Shown piece by piece: positions 32,251 to 44,800 of a stretch of DNA of 64,000 bases. Source of the DNA: Artemisia argyi (lineage: Eukaryota > Streptophyta > Magnoliopsida > Asterales > Asteraceae); contig CM060704.1 in assembly GCA_030686995.1 (NCBI GenBank), positions 114,430,042 to 114,494,041 of the forward strand, written 5' to 3'. The notes beneath the pieces are model-generated. The model searched no databases, was not told the origin of the DNA, and saw only the letters and a program-made list of their open reading frames with translations. The translations under genes and the position numbers were made by a program. Within the stretch, counting starts at the first letter, position 1, and the number at the start of each line of letters is the position of its first letter.

Positions 32251-34919
32251 GGTATTAACCCGAATTTTTGTACACACAAAATCCTAATGGAAGAGGACTT
32301 TAAACCTGCCGTGCAGCATCAAAGAAGGGTAAATCCAAAAATCCATGAAGTTATCAAGGAAGAAGTTATCAAACTTCTCGATGCGGGATTGATTTACCCT
32401 ATATCAGATAGTCCTTGGGTTAGCCCAATACATTGTGTTCCAAAAAAGGGTGGCATCACGGTTGTCACTAATGAGGATAACGAGTTAATACCAACTCGTT
32501 TGGTTACAGGGTGGCGAGTATGTATCGATTACAGAAAGCTTAACGAAGCCACCCGCAAAGACCATTTTCCTCTGCCCTTTATGGTTCAAATGCTCGAAAG
32601 ACTAGCGGGGAATGAGTATTATTGCTTCCTCGACGGCTTCTCGGGTTACTTCCAAATTCTCATTGATCCTCAGGATCAAGATAAGACTACCTTCACATGC
32701 TCATACAAAACATTTGCCTATCGTCGCATGCCTTTTGGGTTATGCAATGCTCCTGGCACTTTCCAGAGGTGCATGATGGCTATTTTCCACGACATGATCG
32801 GGAAAACCATGGAGGTATTCATGGATGACTTCTCAGTCATCGGGAATTCTTTCGACTCACGCCTCTCCCATTAAGAAAAAATGCTTCAACGTTGTGAAAA
32901 CACTAATCTTTGTCTAAACTGGGAGAAGAGCCATTTTATGGTTAAGGAGGGCATGGTCCTCGGCCATAAGATTTCAAAAAGTGGGATTGAGGTCGATAAG
33001 GCCAAAATTGATGTTATTGCTAAACTGCCTCATCCCACCACTGTTAAAGGAATAAGGAGTTTCCTCGGTTATGCCGGGTTCTATCAGAGATTCATACAGG
33101 ATTTCTCCAAAATAGCCCGGCCCATGACTCATCTTCTTGAAAAGGATGCTCCTTTCCTCTTTTCCCCCGAGTGCATCGAAGCTTTTTCAATTTTAAAGAA
33201 AAGGCTTCCGAGGCATCAATCCTTGTTGCCCCCGACTGGGACTTACCCTTCGAACTTATGTGCGATGCTAGCGACTTCGCTATTGGTGCAGTTCTGGGGC
33301 AACGCAAAACCAAACATTTCCAGCCAATACACTACGCTGTGGTATATGCCTTTGAAAAATTTCGATCTTACTTAATCTTAAACAAAAGCGTGGTGTATAC
33401 GGACCATTCGACTCTGAAATACCTGTTCACTAAACAGGATGCAAAGCCAAGACTGCTCAGTTGGGTCCTGCTCCTTCAGGAATTCGATATTCTCATAAGA
33501 GATAAAAAAGGAGCAGAGAACCTTGCAGCTAATCACTTGTCCCGGTTAGAAAATCCTCATCAGGATATTCTCGAGAGAAAAGAAATTAATGAAACTTTTC
33601 CTCTGGAGACTCTAAATCTAATCTCTACTCGGGATGATGCCACTACCTCATGGTTTGCCGACTTTGCAAATTACCGTGCAGGTAATTTCGTTGTGAAAGG
33701 GATGTCGTTCCAACAGAAAAGAAAATTCTTTAAAGACGTAAAACATTACTTCTGGGACGACCCCTACTTGTTCAAAATATGTGCGGATCAAGTCATCTGA
33801 CAGTGTGTCCATGGCCAAGAAGCCATGGAAATTCTTAAAGCTTGTCATGATGGACCCACGGGGGGACATCATAACCCAAACTACACCGCCAAAAAGGTGT
33901 TTGATTCAGGATTCTTTTGGCCCACGATCTATAAAGACGCCCATGAACTTATCAAAACCTGTGAGGCTTGCCAGCGTCACGGAAATATTTCCAAAAAGAA
34001 TGAGATGCCGCAAAACGCCATCCAAGTTTGTGAAATATTTGATATGTGGGGCATTGATTTTATGGGGCCATTCCCGTCTTCACGAGGGAATAAATACATA
34101 CTCGTGGCTGTCGACTATCTGTCAAAATGGGTTGAAGCAAAAGCTTTACCCACCAATGATGCCCGAGTAGTCGTTAAATTTTTAAAGTCTCTCTTTGCCA
34201 GATTCGGGACTCCTCGTGCCATTATCAGTGATCGTGGCACTCACTTCTGTAATGAACAATTTGCAAGGGTGATGTTGAAATATGGTGTAACTCACCGTCT
34301 TTCGACAGCATATCACCCCCAAACAAGTGGGCAGGTGGAGGTCTCAAATCGGGGTATTAAGAGAATTCTGGAGAGGACGGTTGGTGAAAACCGTGCCTCT
34401 TGGTCGGATAAGCTGGACGATGCATTATGGGCTTTCCGCACTGCTTACAAAACACCCATCGGGTGTACTCCATATAAGCTAGTGTACGGGAAAGCATGTC
34501 ATCTTCCGATCGAATTAGAACATAAGGCCTATTGGGCCTTAAAACATGCAAATTTCGACCTTCAGACAGCGGGTGATCACCGTAAAGTTCAACTAAACGA
34601 ACTAAATGAATTACGTGATCAAGCTTACGAAACTTCTTTAATCTGTAGAGAAAAGACTAAGAAGATACATGACTCTAAAATTAAGAACCGCGTTTTCAAC
34701 GTTGATGACAGAGTTCTTCTTTTCAATTCAAGATTAAAAATTTTCTCGTGTAAACTAAAAACCCGTTGGTCTGGACCATTTACTGTAGCAAAAGTATACC
34801 CATATGGAACTGTTGAGTTATTGCAACCCGACGATCCCAATTTCAAAGTAAATGGTCATCGGCTAAAACACTATTTTGGAGGGGACATACAACCAATGGT
34901 TGTCCCGGATCTCCAAATA
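32251..34919 (+). pseudogene. Element B pol, copy 1, RT-RNase H-integrase part
   Basis: Resumes pol after element C. RT has the usual blocks (VCIDYRKLN, PFGLCNAP, catalytic FMDDF at 32818-32832) and is cut by TAA at 32872-32874. A frameshift near 33215 separates RT from RNase H. RNase H keeps [12 protein letters not shown] but has lost about 57 bases near 33336 that in copy 2 encode the EKELLA block with the catalytic glutamate. TGA at 33798-33800 precedes integrase. Integrase retains the HHCC zinc finger (H-x-H...CEACQRH) and the DDE core ([26 protein letters not shown]). A deletion at about 34917 removed the pol end and the three CGAGTC repeats. Confidence 0.88.
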
Positions 34920-35611
34920 GTAGCAATATGGGTTTTCACCCATATTTCTGTCTTCTTACCCCTTTCTACCACCCTAGTGTGGGGGAGATGAGCCACATGT
35001 TGTATATATGTATATATTCTTTTCAAAAAATATTGAGGGCAATATTCAGTTCTAAGTGTGGGGGAGAGTTCTCACGAATTCAAAACACATGTTCCATCAA
35101 GAACCCCCATTTGATCAAAATTACCAGTTTTTTCACACTTAGAAATGCAAATAATGGTTATCAATCCACTATGTCTAACCCACAAAAGGGTTGGCTAGTC
35201 CAGGAGCAAACGGCTTTTGGTAAAGATATCTCAAATCCGTTGATGGCTTGCAATTTGCCCAAAATTGTAAGGTTCCTCAACTCCCCATATCCCATAAAGC
35301 GAATGAGTTGGCTTGCCCGCAAAATTATGGCTTGTGGTAAAGGCCGTGGAAAAACCATAATTGGTAATCAGCTCACCAAGATGTTGACTATTCCATCAAG
35401 AGTTGGCTAGTCCAGAAGCAAACGGCTTTTGGTAAAGACAAATCAAATCCGTTGACAGCTGGTGGTTTGCTCAAAATCAGACGGTTATCAGGTGTACCAC
35501 AGTTCTTACATCTGGCTACTCCAGAAGTGATGGCTTTTGGTAAAGAGTAAAAATCCATTAAAATTTTCTCAAAAGATTGCTAGGGACTAGCAATAGTTTA
35601 GTGTGGGGGAT
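34920..35611 (+). other. Element B copy 1 3' module
   Basis: Polypurine-like motifs near 34976 and 35056, AATATTG hairpin near 35030, four-unit stem array (35188-35560) and polypurine tract at about 35600-35610. The CGAGTC repeats are missing. No ORF of substance; the 160-codon frame at 34928-35410 is a reading of the stem array. Confidence 0.7.
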
Positions 35612-36397
35612 TGATGAGTGTCTAAATACTCATCATTTTATACTATTCTGAACTGCCAAAACATCTAAAAACACTCAAATATGCATCAAAATACTTAAAA
35701 TATTTTAGAAGTGTGTTTTATATGTTTCAAATGCAAAATAATCAAAAACAGATGAAAAACGTACAAAGTTTGCATAATTGGCAGTTTCAGTCCCTCAAGT
35801 TTCAAAAGTTGTCAAAACTAGTCCCTGGTAAATCAAAACATGAAAAATATCATCAAAGGTCCTTAGGGATTCATAAGTTGTCAAGTTTAGTCCTTTAAAG
35901 TTAAAAAATTGTAAAATGACAACTTTAGTCCCTCAAGTTTGAAAAATGTCAAATATAGTCCTTAAGGTTTTAAAAATGGAAAAATATGAAAAAAAAAAAA
36001 GCCTTGAACTATTCTTAAATGACAGAATTGGTCCTTATGATAACTTCTGGGAAATCACAACTTAAACCCTTCAAAATTCAGAAAATTACAGTTTGGTCCC
36101 TGGAGTTTGAGAAATTGGCAGAAAAGGTCCCTTGATTTTAAAAAATAAAAATATTACATCTTTGGTCCTTGGGATATTCATAAAATGCATAAATGGTCCT
36201 TATATCTACTTTGGAAATATTGCAAATTCAGTCCTTTATGTTTGCAAAAATTACATAATTGGTCCTTGTGATACTAATAACCAACCGGACCCTTTTATTA
36301 TAAATCCAAAACCAAAACAAATCCAAAACCAAGCCTAGTCCAAAACCTACCCAAGCCCACCCTTCCTTTTCTTGGCCCAATCAACCCTCGGCCCACA

Positions 36398-37811
36398 TGA
36401 TGAGGCGAAAAATGATCCGTTTTTAGGGGGTCATTTAAGCCCGAATCCGACATTATTTGATCAAATATTGCCCTAAACCGTTCCTTTTGTGATTTTAGGT
36501 GTTTGGAGAGTGAATTCTGGAAAAGAGGCTATTTTGGACGTTTTTGGAGCATAAAGTGAAGAAAACGGCAAAGTACCAAAAATCCAAGCTGGAAATACAA
36601 GGTGACGGCGTCAAGACCAAACGCTTGACGGCATCAGACATGAAGAATTAAATATCGAAGGTGGTGACGGCGTCAGATGGAGAGGTGACGGCGTCAAAGT
36701 GGCCAAAAATAATTTACCGTGGGTGGTGACGGCGTCACATAGGCCGTCATAAGTGGATCAAGGCCGTCCGAGGAAGTTTATGGCGGCGAGGTGACGGCGT
36801 CAGAATTTACTCTTGACGCCGTCAGAACGATTTTCCTATATATAGTTTTCTAGTTTTTTCATTAAAAAGAGAGAAGTTTTGGTGAAACCCTAAAGACGAT
36901 TTTGGTGCCTCTTTCACAGGTTTTTCAAGGGTTCCAAACCCTTGAGACCTTGCATTGTAATTGAGAATCTGAGATAAGTGTACTTTCAATTCAATCAATA
37001 TGTCTATGTGTTGGTTGTTTATCTCTTGTTCTTGTCTCAATTCCATTATGCTAGGCTAGATATCTCTTGTGTTTGCTTAGATCTAATGAAACCTAGATGT
37101 TGATTATGTGTTGATTACTTGTCTATTCTTGTTTTGAATGAATGATTTATATGTTAGGCTTAAGAAAACTGGCAGATCTCCAAATGGTAACATGCTTGAA
37201 CGTCTTAAGAAACATGAACCGAGGCGTACTAGGTCTTTATTGGTTGTATTTAATGCATGAGCCACTGTTTACAATCCCTATAGTTGTGCTGGGTCATGGT
37301 GTAGGAGGAGATAAGAGCTCATAGAGTTGGGGAGTTATGTATGCCACCCCACGAATGGTATTAAGGAATACAACCCGTCATTCATACAAGTGTAACAAGT
37401 AATTAACATGTAAAAGATATCTAGGGAGTAATGAAGTCTAAGTAAACACAATTTCTCCAACCACTGCTCACAACCTTAGTTTAATTAGTTTGTTTTCATT
37501 TTTATTATTTTATTTTGATTGCATCTTAGCTTTAGGTTAGTTGAATAGCAACTAATTCCGCCCACTCTTCCAAAACCCGAGATTTTACTTGCTTTCATAA
37601 AAATATAAAAATACAAAAATAATCATCTCTCACCTCTAGAACTATTAATTAGGTTTTCTAATCCTAGCGACACTATTCCTAAGCTGAACGATCAATCCCC
37701 CGGTACTTGTCACTATACTATACTACAACGATCAGGTACACTGCCTGGTGGGGGTTGTAAGCCTCGCGAGATCCCTCGAGAGGTAAAGCAAGGTGCGATT
37801 CCCACGCATCA
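36398..37811 (+). mobile_element. Solo LTR D (1414 bp) of another LTR retrotransposon
   Basis: Begins TGATGAGG and ends GCATCA (terminal inverted TGATG/CATCA), flanked by CCACA on both sides (36393-36397, 37812-37816). The other B LTRs show the empty site. It holds a cluster of TGACG palindromes and a TATA box, then a leader-like region and no internal domain, so it is a solo LTR left by LTR-LTR recombination or a short independent element. Confidence 0.88.
36603..36844 (+). promoter_or_regulatory. Cluster of seven TGACGNCGTCA palindromes followed by TATATATA
   Basis: Sites start at 36603, 36626 (one change), 36665, 36686, 36727, 36792 and 36814 (central base C). Pairs lie 21-23 bases apart and pairs repeat every 62-65 bases. 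TATATATA is at 36837-36844. TGACG is the as-1/TGA-bZIP core; bZIP binding is inferred. Confidence 0.6.
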
Positions 37812-40800
37812 CCACACCCTTAATAAATATAAACGGGGGTTTGACCCCGTTTGACTTCCCAAAACCGCCAAACCACATACCACTGTTCATCCCTCTCCTC
37901 CCCAACCTTAAACCTGAAACCAGGTGGTTTTACCACCACCCCTACAGCTCATCCCCTACTCTCACCTCACCACCTTTCCACCTCACAGCCAAACCACATC
38001 ACCAATTAATGCATCCCCACACCATTTTTCACTCCAAACCATACCTGCTCCTTGTTTTTCTTCCATATCACCTCAACTTGTCTGAAAACCATCTCAATTG
38101 TCCCCTGCCACCTCCACATCCTTCCAATAATCTTTAATTGCTCAGCTTTGGCCCCAAGTAAACGTGGGGACTTTTGGCGCCAAAATCATTTAAACGGCTA
38201 GGATCAAGTCCGAGCAATGGATGGTCAAGATCACAAGTGGGATATGCTCAGAGACTCACAAGGAACCCTAATTGAGCCTATAAAAGGAAGAGAAGCAGAA
38301 GAGAAGCCTATCTAGTTTTTTTTTTCAATTAATGTATGTCGTATTAATTTCTTTTAAGAGTTCAAGTGTAATTTAAGCTTTAAAAGTTTCAAGTAATCAT
38401 TCTCAGTGTACTAGTAAGCTTTTCAGTTAATAAGAATCAAGTTTGTTTTGTTATCTCAGTTAATGCAATTTTCAATTTCATTTCAAATTTCTGAATAAGC
38501 TTTGTTCTTGTTATTGTTAGATTATAAAGACTCATAAGATCATATAAGCTCCTAATAAGCTCAATAAAGCTTCTAGTAACTTATAAATCAGTATAAGATA
38601 AAAAATTCCACAAAACAAATTTGGTCAATGAAAGTCAACTATAGCAATTGGATTTGATTTCTGGGATTTAAAGCTGATTTGGAAGCATAAGGAAGCTTTG
38701 GAGTTGGGTTTAGATCCTCAGGGAGGAATTAGGATTGTTCTTGGTTCATGGTTTGAGCAGGAATGCATCTTGTAAGTTCTAAAAAACTCATTTCCTAAAT
38801 CTTACTGTAGCTTTGCTTAATTAATGCTTATTCAGCTTTTATGTGTTTACTTTGTTGTATTTAATAATATTATTGCTTAAAATACATAGCTTGTTCAATA
38901 GATATTATAGTTTCTTTGAATTCCATTTTAACTGTCAAAATTAGTATACTTGTTAAACTTGGATAATTGATGTTAAGTTCTGTGTTTCAGTGCTCATTCT
39001 AGCTTAATTAACCATAATAAGTTGTTTTGAATCTGTTTCATAAGCTCTTATAACTTGTTGCTTCATAAATCATAAAACAGCCAACCTTAGGTAGTGTTTG
39101 GATCAGTGTGATCCCGGGAGTTCTATTACACAATTGTTGTTGTTCTGTGGTTACACAAGTAACTTGGGATCATATTAGCTCAGAGTATTCATAATAACTA
39201 GGTCTTATTATTAAGAAAGTCAAAATCACCAAGAGATAGGCATAATTTCCATCTGTGTTGGATTTAGAGTAGCATATGCCCCATAACCATTCATAAGTTA
39301 GTGATTTAGCTTATTTTAGTCTTAACATAGCTTTTTATAACATAATCATTCAAAAAATCAAGTTAGAAGTTCATTTTATTCAACTTAGTTTAAAATCTCA
39401 AAAAGTCAAATTGTGCTTTGACAGAAAAAACCAAAAAGTCAAGGAATTTTATAGAATTTAGTATTGTGATTCAGCCTCTGAAACTTTTTGGGATTGAAGT
39501 CCCCCAGCTAGTCTTTAGTTTCTCACCATTGTCACATTTTTGTGAATTTTATTGTGGACCCCACAAAGCTTGAAACACACCTGCAGGGAAGGAAACCTCC
39601 CCTGCACCAGCAGACCACCACAACACCACCACCTTTGGTGGCTGTTGTAGGCCAACCCAGTGGGTCCCAGTGTCTTGTCTTTGATTGTTTCAACCCCCCT
39701 CCTACCAGGGATCATACATTGACCCTTTGTTTGACCAAGACCTCAGTGGACCCCACCGAGAATCAACCCTAAACTTTGTCCCATTTCTGTCTCAGAAACT
39801 AAGTTTGGAATTGCTTATTGTGGGTCTTGTAGCTTAATCTTATAGCTTATTTGACTAAAACTTGCTCAAACATGTCCAAGTAACTTGTGTGTATCTGATT
39901 TAACTAGTGTGGACCCCACATAACTCCATTTGAGCTTATTTCTTTGTGTGGTCAAACTTAGTCAACTATTTAGGGTAATAAGCACTCTCAGTGCTTATTC
40001 TGAATTTCTAAATTAGTTGTCTTTGTAAAAGTTTCTTATTTTAAGTATTTTAATATTTTTATAAAAGAAAAAACAGAAAAAGCCAACTTTAATTATAGTG
40101 ATAGCTTCTATTTAATAGAAATTATCTATTTAATTTTCCTTTCAGCTTATTAATAAGCACTTGTCCAATTTTATAATTTTCTTAATTTTTTATTGCCTTT
40201 AAGTAGCTAAAATAATTTTCTTAGATTTTTCCTAAACAGTTTACTATTTATTAGATTTAAAAATAGTTTAAATAATTAAATAGGTAATATTAGTAATTAA
40301 ATAGTTTTCTTTAATTTTAATTAAGAACAGTAGAATTTTATATTTTTCCTAAGTTTTATAAATTAGTTAAGACTTTTAGAAAATAGTTTCATAATTTCCA
40401 CTATCCATTTTCCAATTTTCCTATTTAATTTAATTAAATTATATTTAAAATAATTAATAAGTAATTAATTAGTGAAATAGCCTAAAATATAATTTTTAGA
40501 AGTTTTTATAATTTTTTAGGATTCCTGTGATGGTTAAATAGTTTTATAAATTTTATCATAATTTTCTAAGTTAATTTAGTATTAATAGTAATTTAAAATA
40601 GTTTAATTAGTTTAATTAAGATAAATAGTTTTTAATTAATAGAAAACTCATAAAAAGACAAAAATATTTATTTTAATTTTTTACATTTTCTTCAAGTTCT
40701 TTTTAAGATTTTGAAATTATTTTTGCAAGTTTTTAGTTTAAATTGTAATCTTTATAATTTTAGGTAATTTAACTTAGGTTTAATTTACTTATTAAATAGT

Positions 40801-41241
40801 TTTAATTAATTAAATAGTACTTAAATATTAAAATAATCATTTTCATAATTTTAATATCATTTTAGATTTTCATTTAATTTTAAGTTTAAAAAAGTGTCAC
40901 TTGTACCCCCTATAGTTTGTAACTTGTTAAAACCCATTTTTTCTATCTGTTATGTGTTTTTCTAATTTGTGTTTTTGTGTGTATCTCTGTTATTGTTTTT
41001 ATCATTTCATATTATCCAAATACCAAGTAATCAGTAGTATAATCATTCCCTAATCATTTTTGTTACTGTCCTCAGTACCACTCATTCCTCTAATCGTTCA
41101 AAATACAATTTCAATCTCGTTGGGATTTAACGACCCGGGAATTTCCCTATATTTCCACGGTCAATAATAACTTGCACTTTCTCCTAGGTGGGCCAATCAA
41201 CTGCACACGGTTGACTGGTTGGTTTAGGAGGAGTCAAAATT

Positions 41242-41259
41242 TGGCGCCGCTGCCGGGGA
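41242..41259 (+). other. Primer binding site, element B copy 2
   Basis: TGGCGCCGCTGCCGGGGA after the third LTR; tRNA-Asp type. Confidence 0.82.
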
Positions 41260-41489
41260 GGTTGTTGCGTATTTCAAAACGGTTTAAGTTTAGTGGTTTT
41301 CAAAAACCCTCCTGTACAAATACCATCACTTTGTAAATTTTTGCGAAAATCAAAATCATATCTGAAAAGGTTCATTAACATTTCTCCTGAAGTGTTAAAA
41401 ACACCAAACAAATCATAAACAACAAAACAAACTGTGAAGTTAAATTACTTCGTTATCTTTAAGATTACAACCTATACAGTTGGTTTAAG

Positions 41490-41870
41490 GTAAGTTCTGA
41501 CATTAAATTGCGAAGTTAAGAGGGATCCATTTATTTCCTCCCGCCAGCCTGTGAGTAATCTTAAAGGAACGATTTCGGTTAACGAATCAGTTCCAAAAAT
41601 ATTGTCCAAGTTTTTTTCACCCATACACGAAAAGCCAAAAACATTTTACTGTGAATATAATTACATAAAAGTTTACCACCGAAAACCAAGGCAGAACACC
41701 TACCAACCGGGGGTGTGAACATAATAAGTTTCCAAACTTAAGATTTAAGACTTACCATTGTATCCTTGTGAATAGTGTACCTTTTTTAAAGGAGCTGTTC
41801 ATTTGTGATTATTGGATTCAAGTTCACTGTCGATTTGCCTCTGTCTTGTTTTGATTGATACCGTTTTTAG
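41490..41870 (+). other. Possible leader intron, element B copy 2
   Basis: TTTAAG|GTAAGTTCTG at the left and CCGTTTTTAG|TGCATGG at the right. The gag ATG (41874) falls three bases into the next exon. Copy 1 has the same sites, but both copies descend from one element, so this is not independent support. Confidence 0.4.
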
Positions 41871-41873
41871 TGC

Positions 41874-44800
41874 ATGGGCACTCGTTCGCAAACAAAGCGT
41901 AATAAAGGAAAAAACGTAACTAAGTTACGTACTGTTGAAGAAAAACAACCTTCAAAAATGAATGACGAGCCCCCATTCCCTCCCAAGGAGGAACCAGTTC
42001 CTGACACCCGAACAATGGAGGAACTGTGTCAACCTACCATGCAAGGGAGGGGTAGACCCATTGCACCACTCACTATTGGAGCCACGAACTTTGGATTAAA
42101 GCACCACATGATACAACAGATCCAGAATTCGTGCCAGTTCCATGGATTGCCGGGTGACGATGCTAACAAGCATCTCGACAAATTTTTAATTGTCACCCAA
42201 AGCATGAAACAAAATGGCGTCACCGATGACGGCCTACGTTTGTACCTTTTTCCCTATTCCCTCACTCATCATGCGACTTCCTGGTTCGATCGACTTCCAA
42301 AGAATTCGATCCACACTTTTGATGAGATGATCACTAAATTTCTGGCCAAATACTTTCCACCATCTATGGTCACAAAGCTAAGGAATGATATCAGCAACTT
42401 CAGACAACTTCCCGAAGAGTCCTTATTTGAGGCATGGGAACGCTACAAACTTGCTATTGATCGGTGTCCCAATCATAACATGCTTCTTGTCACCATTATT
42501 GATATCTTTTATAATGGTTTGACACTCGGTCATCGTGACACCATCAATGCTGCTGCTGGGGGCATCTTTATGAAAAGGACCCCTGAAGAGTGCTATGACT
42601 TAATCGAAAACATGACTGCCTATCATAATTTTTGGGACTCCTCTGCTGAGAGGAACAACTCATTTAAGTCAGCCACTCCGGAAAGCAATGAAATATCCAT
42701 CCTAGCTAAAAAGCTGGATGATTTTTCTACAGCAGTTTTGCGTATCCATCAGACAAATCATAATCAGGTCAAAGCTGTTAACCCAAGTTGTGAAACTTGC
42801 GGTGGTCCACATTCTTACACAGAGTGCCCAGCCTCCGGTGGCTCGGCTCGTGAAAACGTGTATGCAGCTCAAGGTTCCTATAATATGGGAGGTAATTCTT
42901 ACCAACCGCAAGGAGATCGAAACCTTTTGAGCTACTGATCTAATAACTACATTGGACCACCACGGTTTAATCAGTCCCAAAATCAAAATGGTCAAAACAG
43001 AAACCAGAACTTTAACCAGAATCAGAACCAGAACCGAATGAACCAAGGTTATAACAACCAAGGGAATTTCAACACTGGTCAAAACCAAGTTCAACAAAAT
43101 CAGAACCAAGGGAATTATAACCGAAATCAAGGTCAGAACAATTACCCACAGGGTAATTTTCAACAACAAAACCACTTCCAGGGTAATAACAACCAGCAAC
43201 AAGGGAATTTCCAGAACAATCGGGCTCAAAATTTTCCAAACCAAAATCAAGCCATTGTTCCAACTGGACCATCACATGATGAGTTATTAAAATAGTTTAT
43301 GAAATCCCAAGATGAACTGAACAAAATGCTGGTTAGTCAAATATCTAATTTGCAGAAGTCTTTAAATGATCGACCCTTGGGCTCAGGTACTACTTTACCT
43401 AGCAACACGATCGCTAATCCGAGGGGCGATGTAAAGGCGATCACCACGAGAAGTGGAGTTTCTTACCAAGGACCCACAACTCCTTCTACCTCTTCTCCTA
43501 TCCTGGTAGAGGAATGTGAAACTGAGGATACTACGGATACGGTACTTCCTAATAATAACGGAGGTACCGATGACATCCCTCCTCCAGTTATCCCGGTCCC
43601 GACTTCCCCTAAAAGAGTCGTGTTTGAAACTACCGAAGGTCCTGTTGAAAATCCAAAATCCAACCCAAAACCAACAATTCCATATCCCTCACGATTGCAA
43701 GACCAGAAGTTCCGTGAAAAAGCTAATCATCAGATAGAAAAATTCTTTCAGATTTTTCAAGAACTACACTTCGATATTAGTTTCGCGGATGCTCTTCTTT
43801 TAATGCCCAAATTCGCATCGACAATAAAAAACCTGTTGAGCAATAAAGAAAAACTGTTTGAGATGGCACGAACTCCACTCAATGATAACTGCTCTGCAGT
43901 TCTGTTGAAACAGCTTCCCGAAAAGCTAGGAGACCCCGGGAGATTCCTAATACCATGTATTTTCCCTGGGATGGTTGAGTGTTTTGCCTTGGCCGATCTT
44001 GGTGCAAGCATCAACTTAATGCCCCACTCAGTTTGGAAAAAGCTCTCTCTTCAGGCACTTAGTCCCACATGCATGACTCTCGAGCTTGCTGACCGTTCAA
44101 TTTCACGTTCCCTTGGTATTGCCGAGGACGTATTTGTAAGAGTGGGAAAGTTCCATTTTCCGGCAGACTTTGTCGTTGTTGATTTCGATGCAGATCCAAG
44201 AGTTCCTCTCATTCTTGGGAGGGGATTCTTAAGAACGGGACATGCATTAATCGATGTTTTCGATGAGAAAATCACGTTACGAGTTGGCAATGAAGCGATA
44301 ACGTTCAACCTTGATCAAACCTCAAGATACTCCTCGAATTATGATGTTGAATCGGTCAACCGAATTGATGTCATTGACATTGCATCCGAGGAGTATGCTC
44401 AGGAAATCCTTGGATTCGCTGATAATTCTCCGAGTGGCAATCCTACTACCTCTTCTCACCCCATAATCGCTAATTCTTCTCCTTCCCTCACTCTGTTTGA
44501 GGGAAGTGATTTCGTCCTTGAGGAATTAGAGGCCTTTCTCAAAAGTGATTCAGTTCCCGAAGGAATTGATAACCAAGAGATTGACCCGGAGAGGGATATA
44601 CTTCTCCTTGAGAAGTTATTGAACAAAGATCTTTCTCCCATTCTTGTTCTACCTCCACAACTTCATAAGGCGGAAGTCAAATATGTTGAGAAAAATGATG
44701 ATTTCCCCGAGGTCGAACTTAAGGACCTGCCTCCTCATCTAGAATATGCATTCTTGGAAGGTAACGATAAGTTACCCGTCATTATTGCAAAAGACTTAAA

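Larger units (their letters stand above)
35612..41236 (+). repeat. Element B third LTR, interrupted by solo LTR D
   Basis: TGATGAGTGTCT to GAGGAGTCA. Without D (1414 bp) and one TSD copy it is about 4206 bp, matching the second LTR. E2F-like site 38172-38185, AACGGCTA 38193-38200, TATAAAAG 38279-38286. No gene. Confidence 0.9.

Noticed and set aside
34920..35611. Env-like gene after pol, as in some Athila elements
   Set aside because: Only about 0.7-0.9 kb between pol and the polypurine tract and no suitable frame in any copy.
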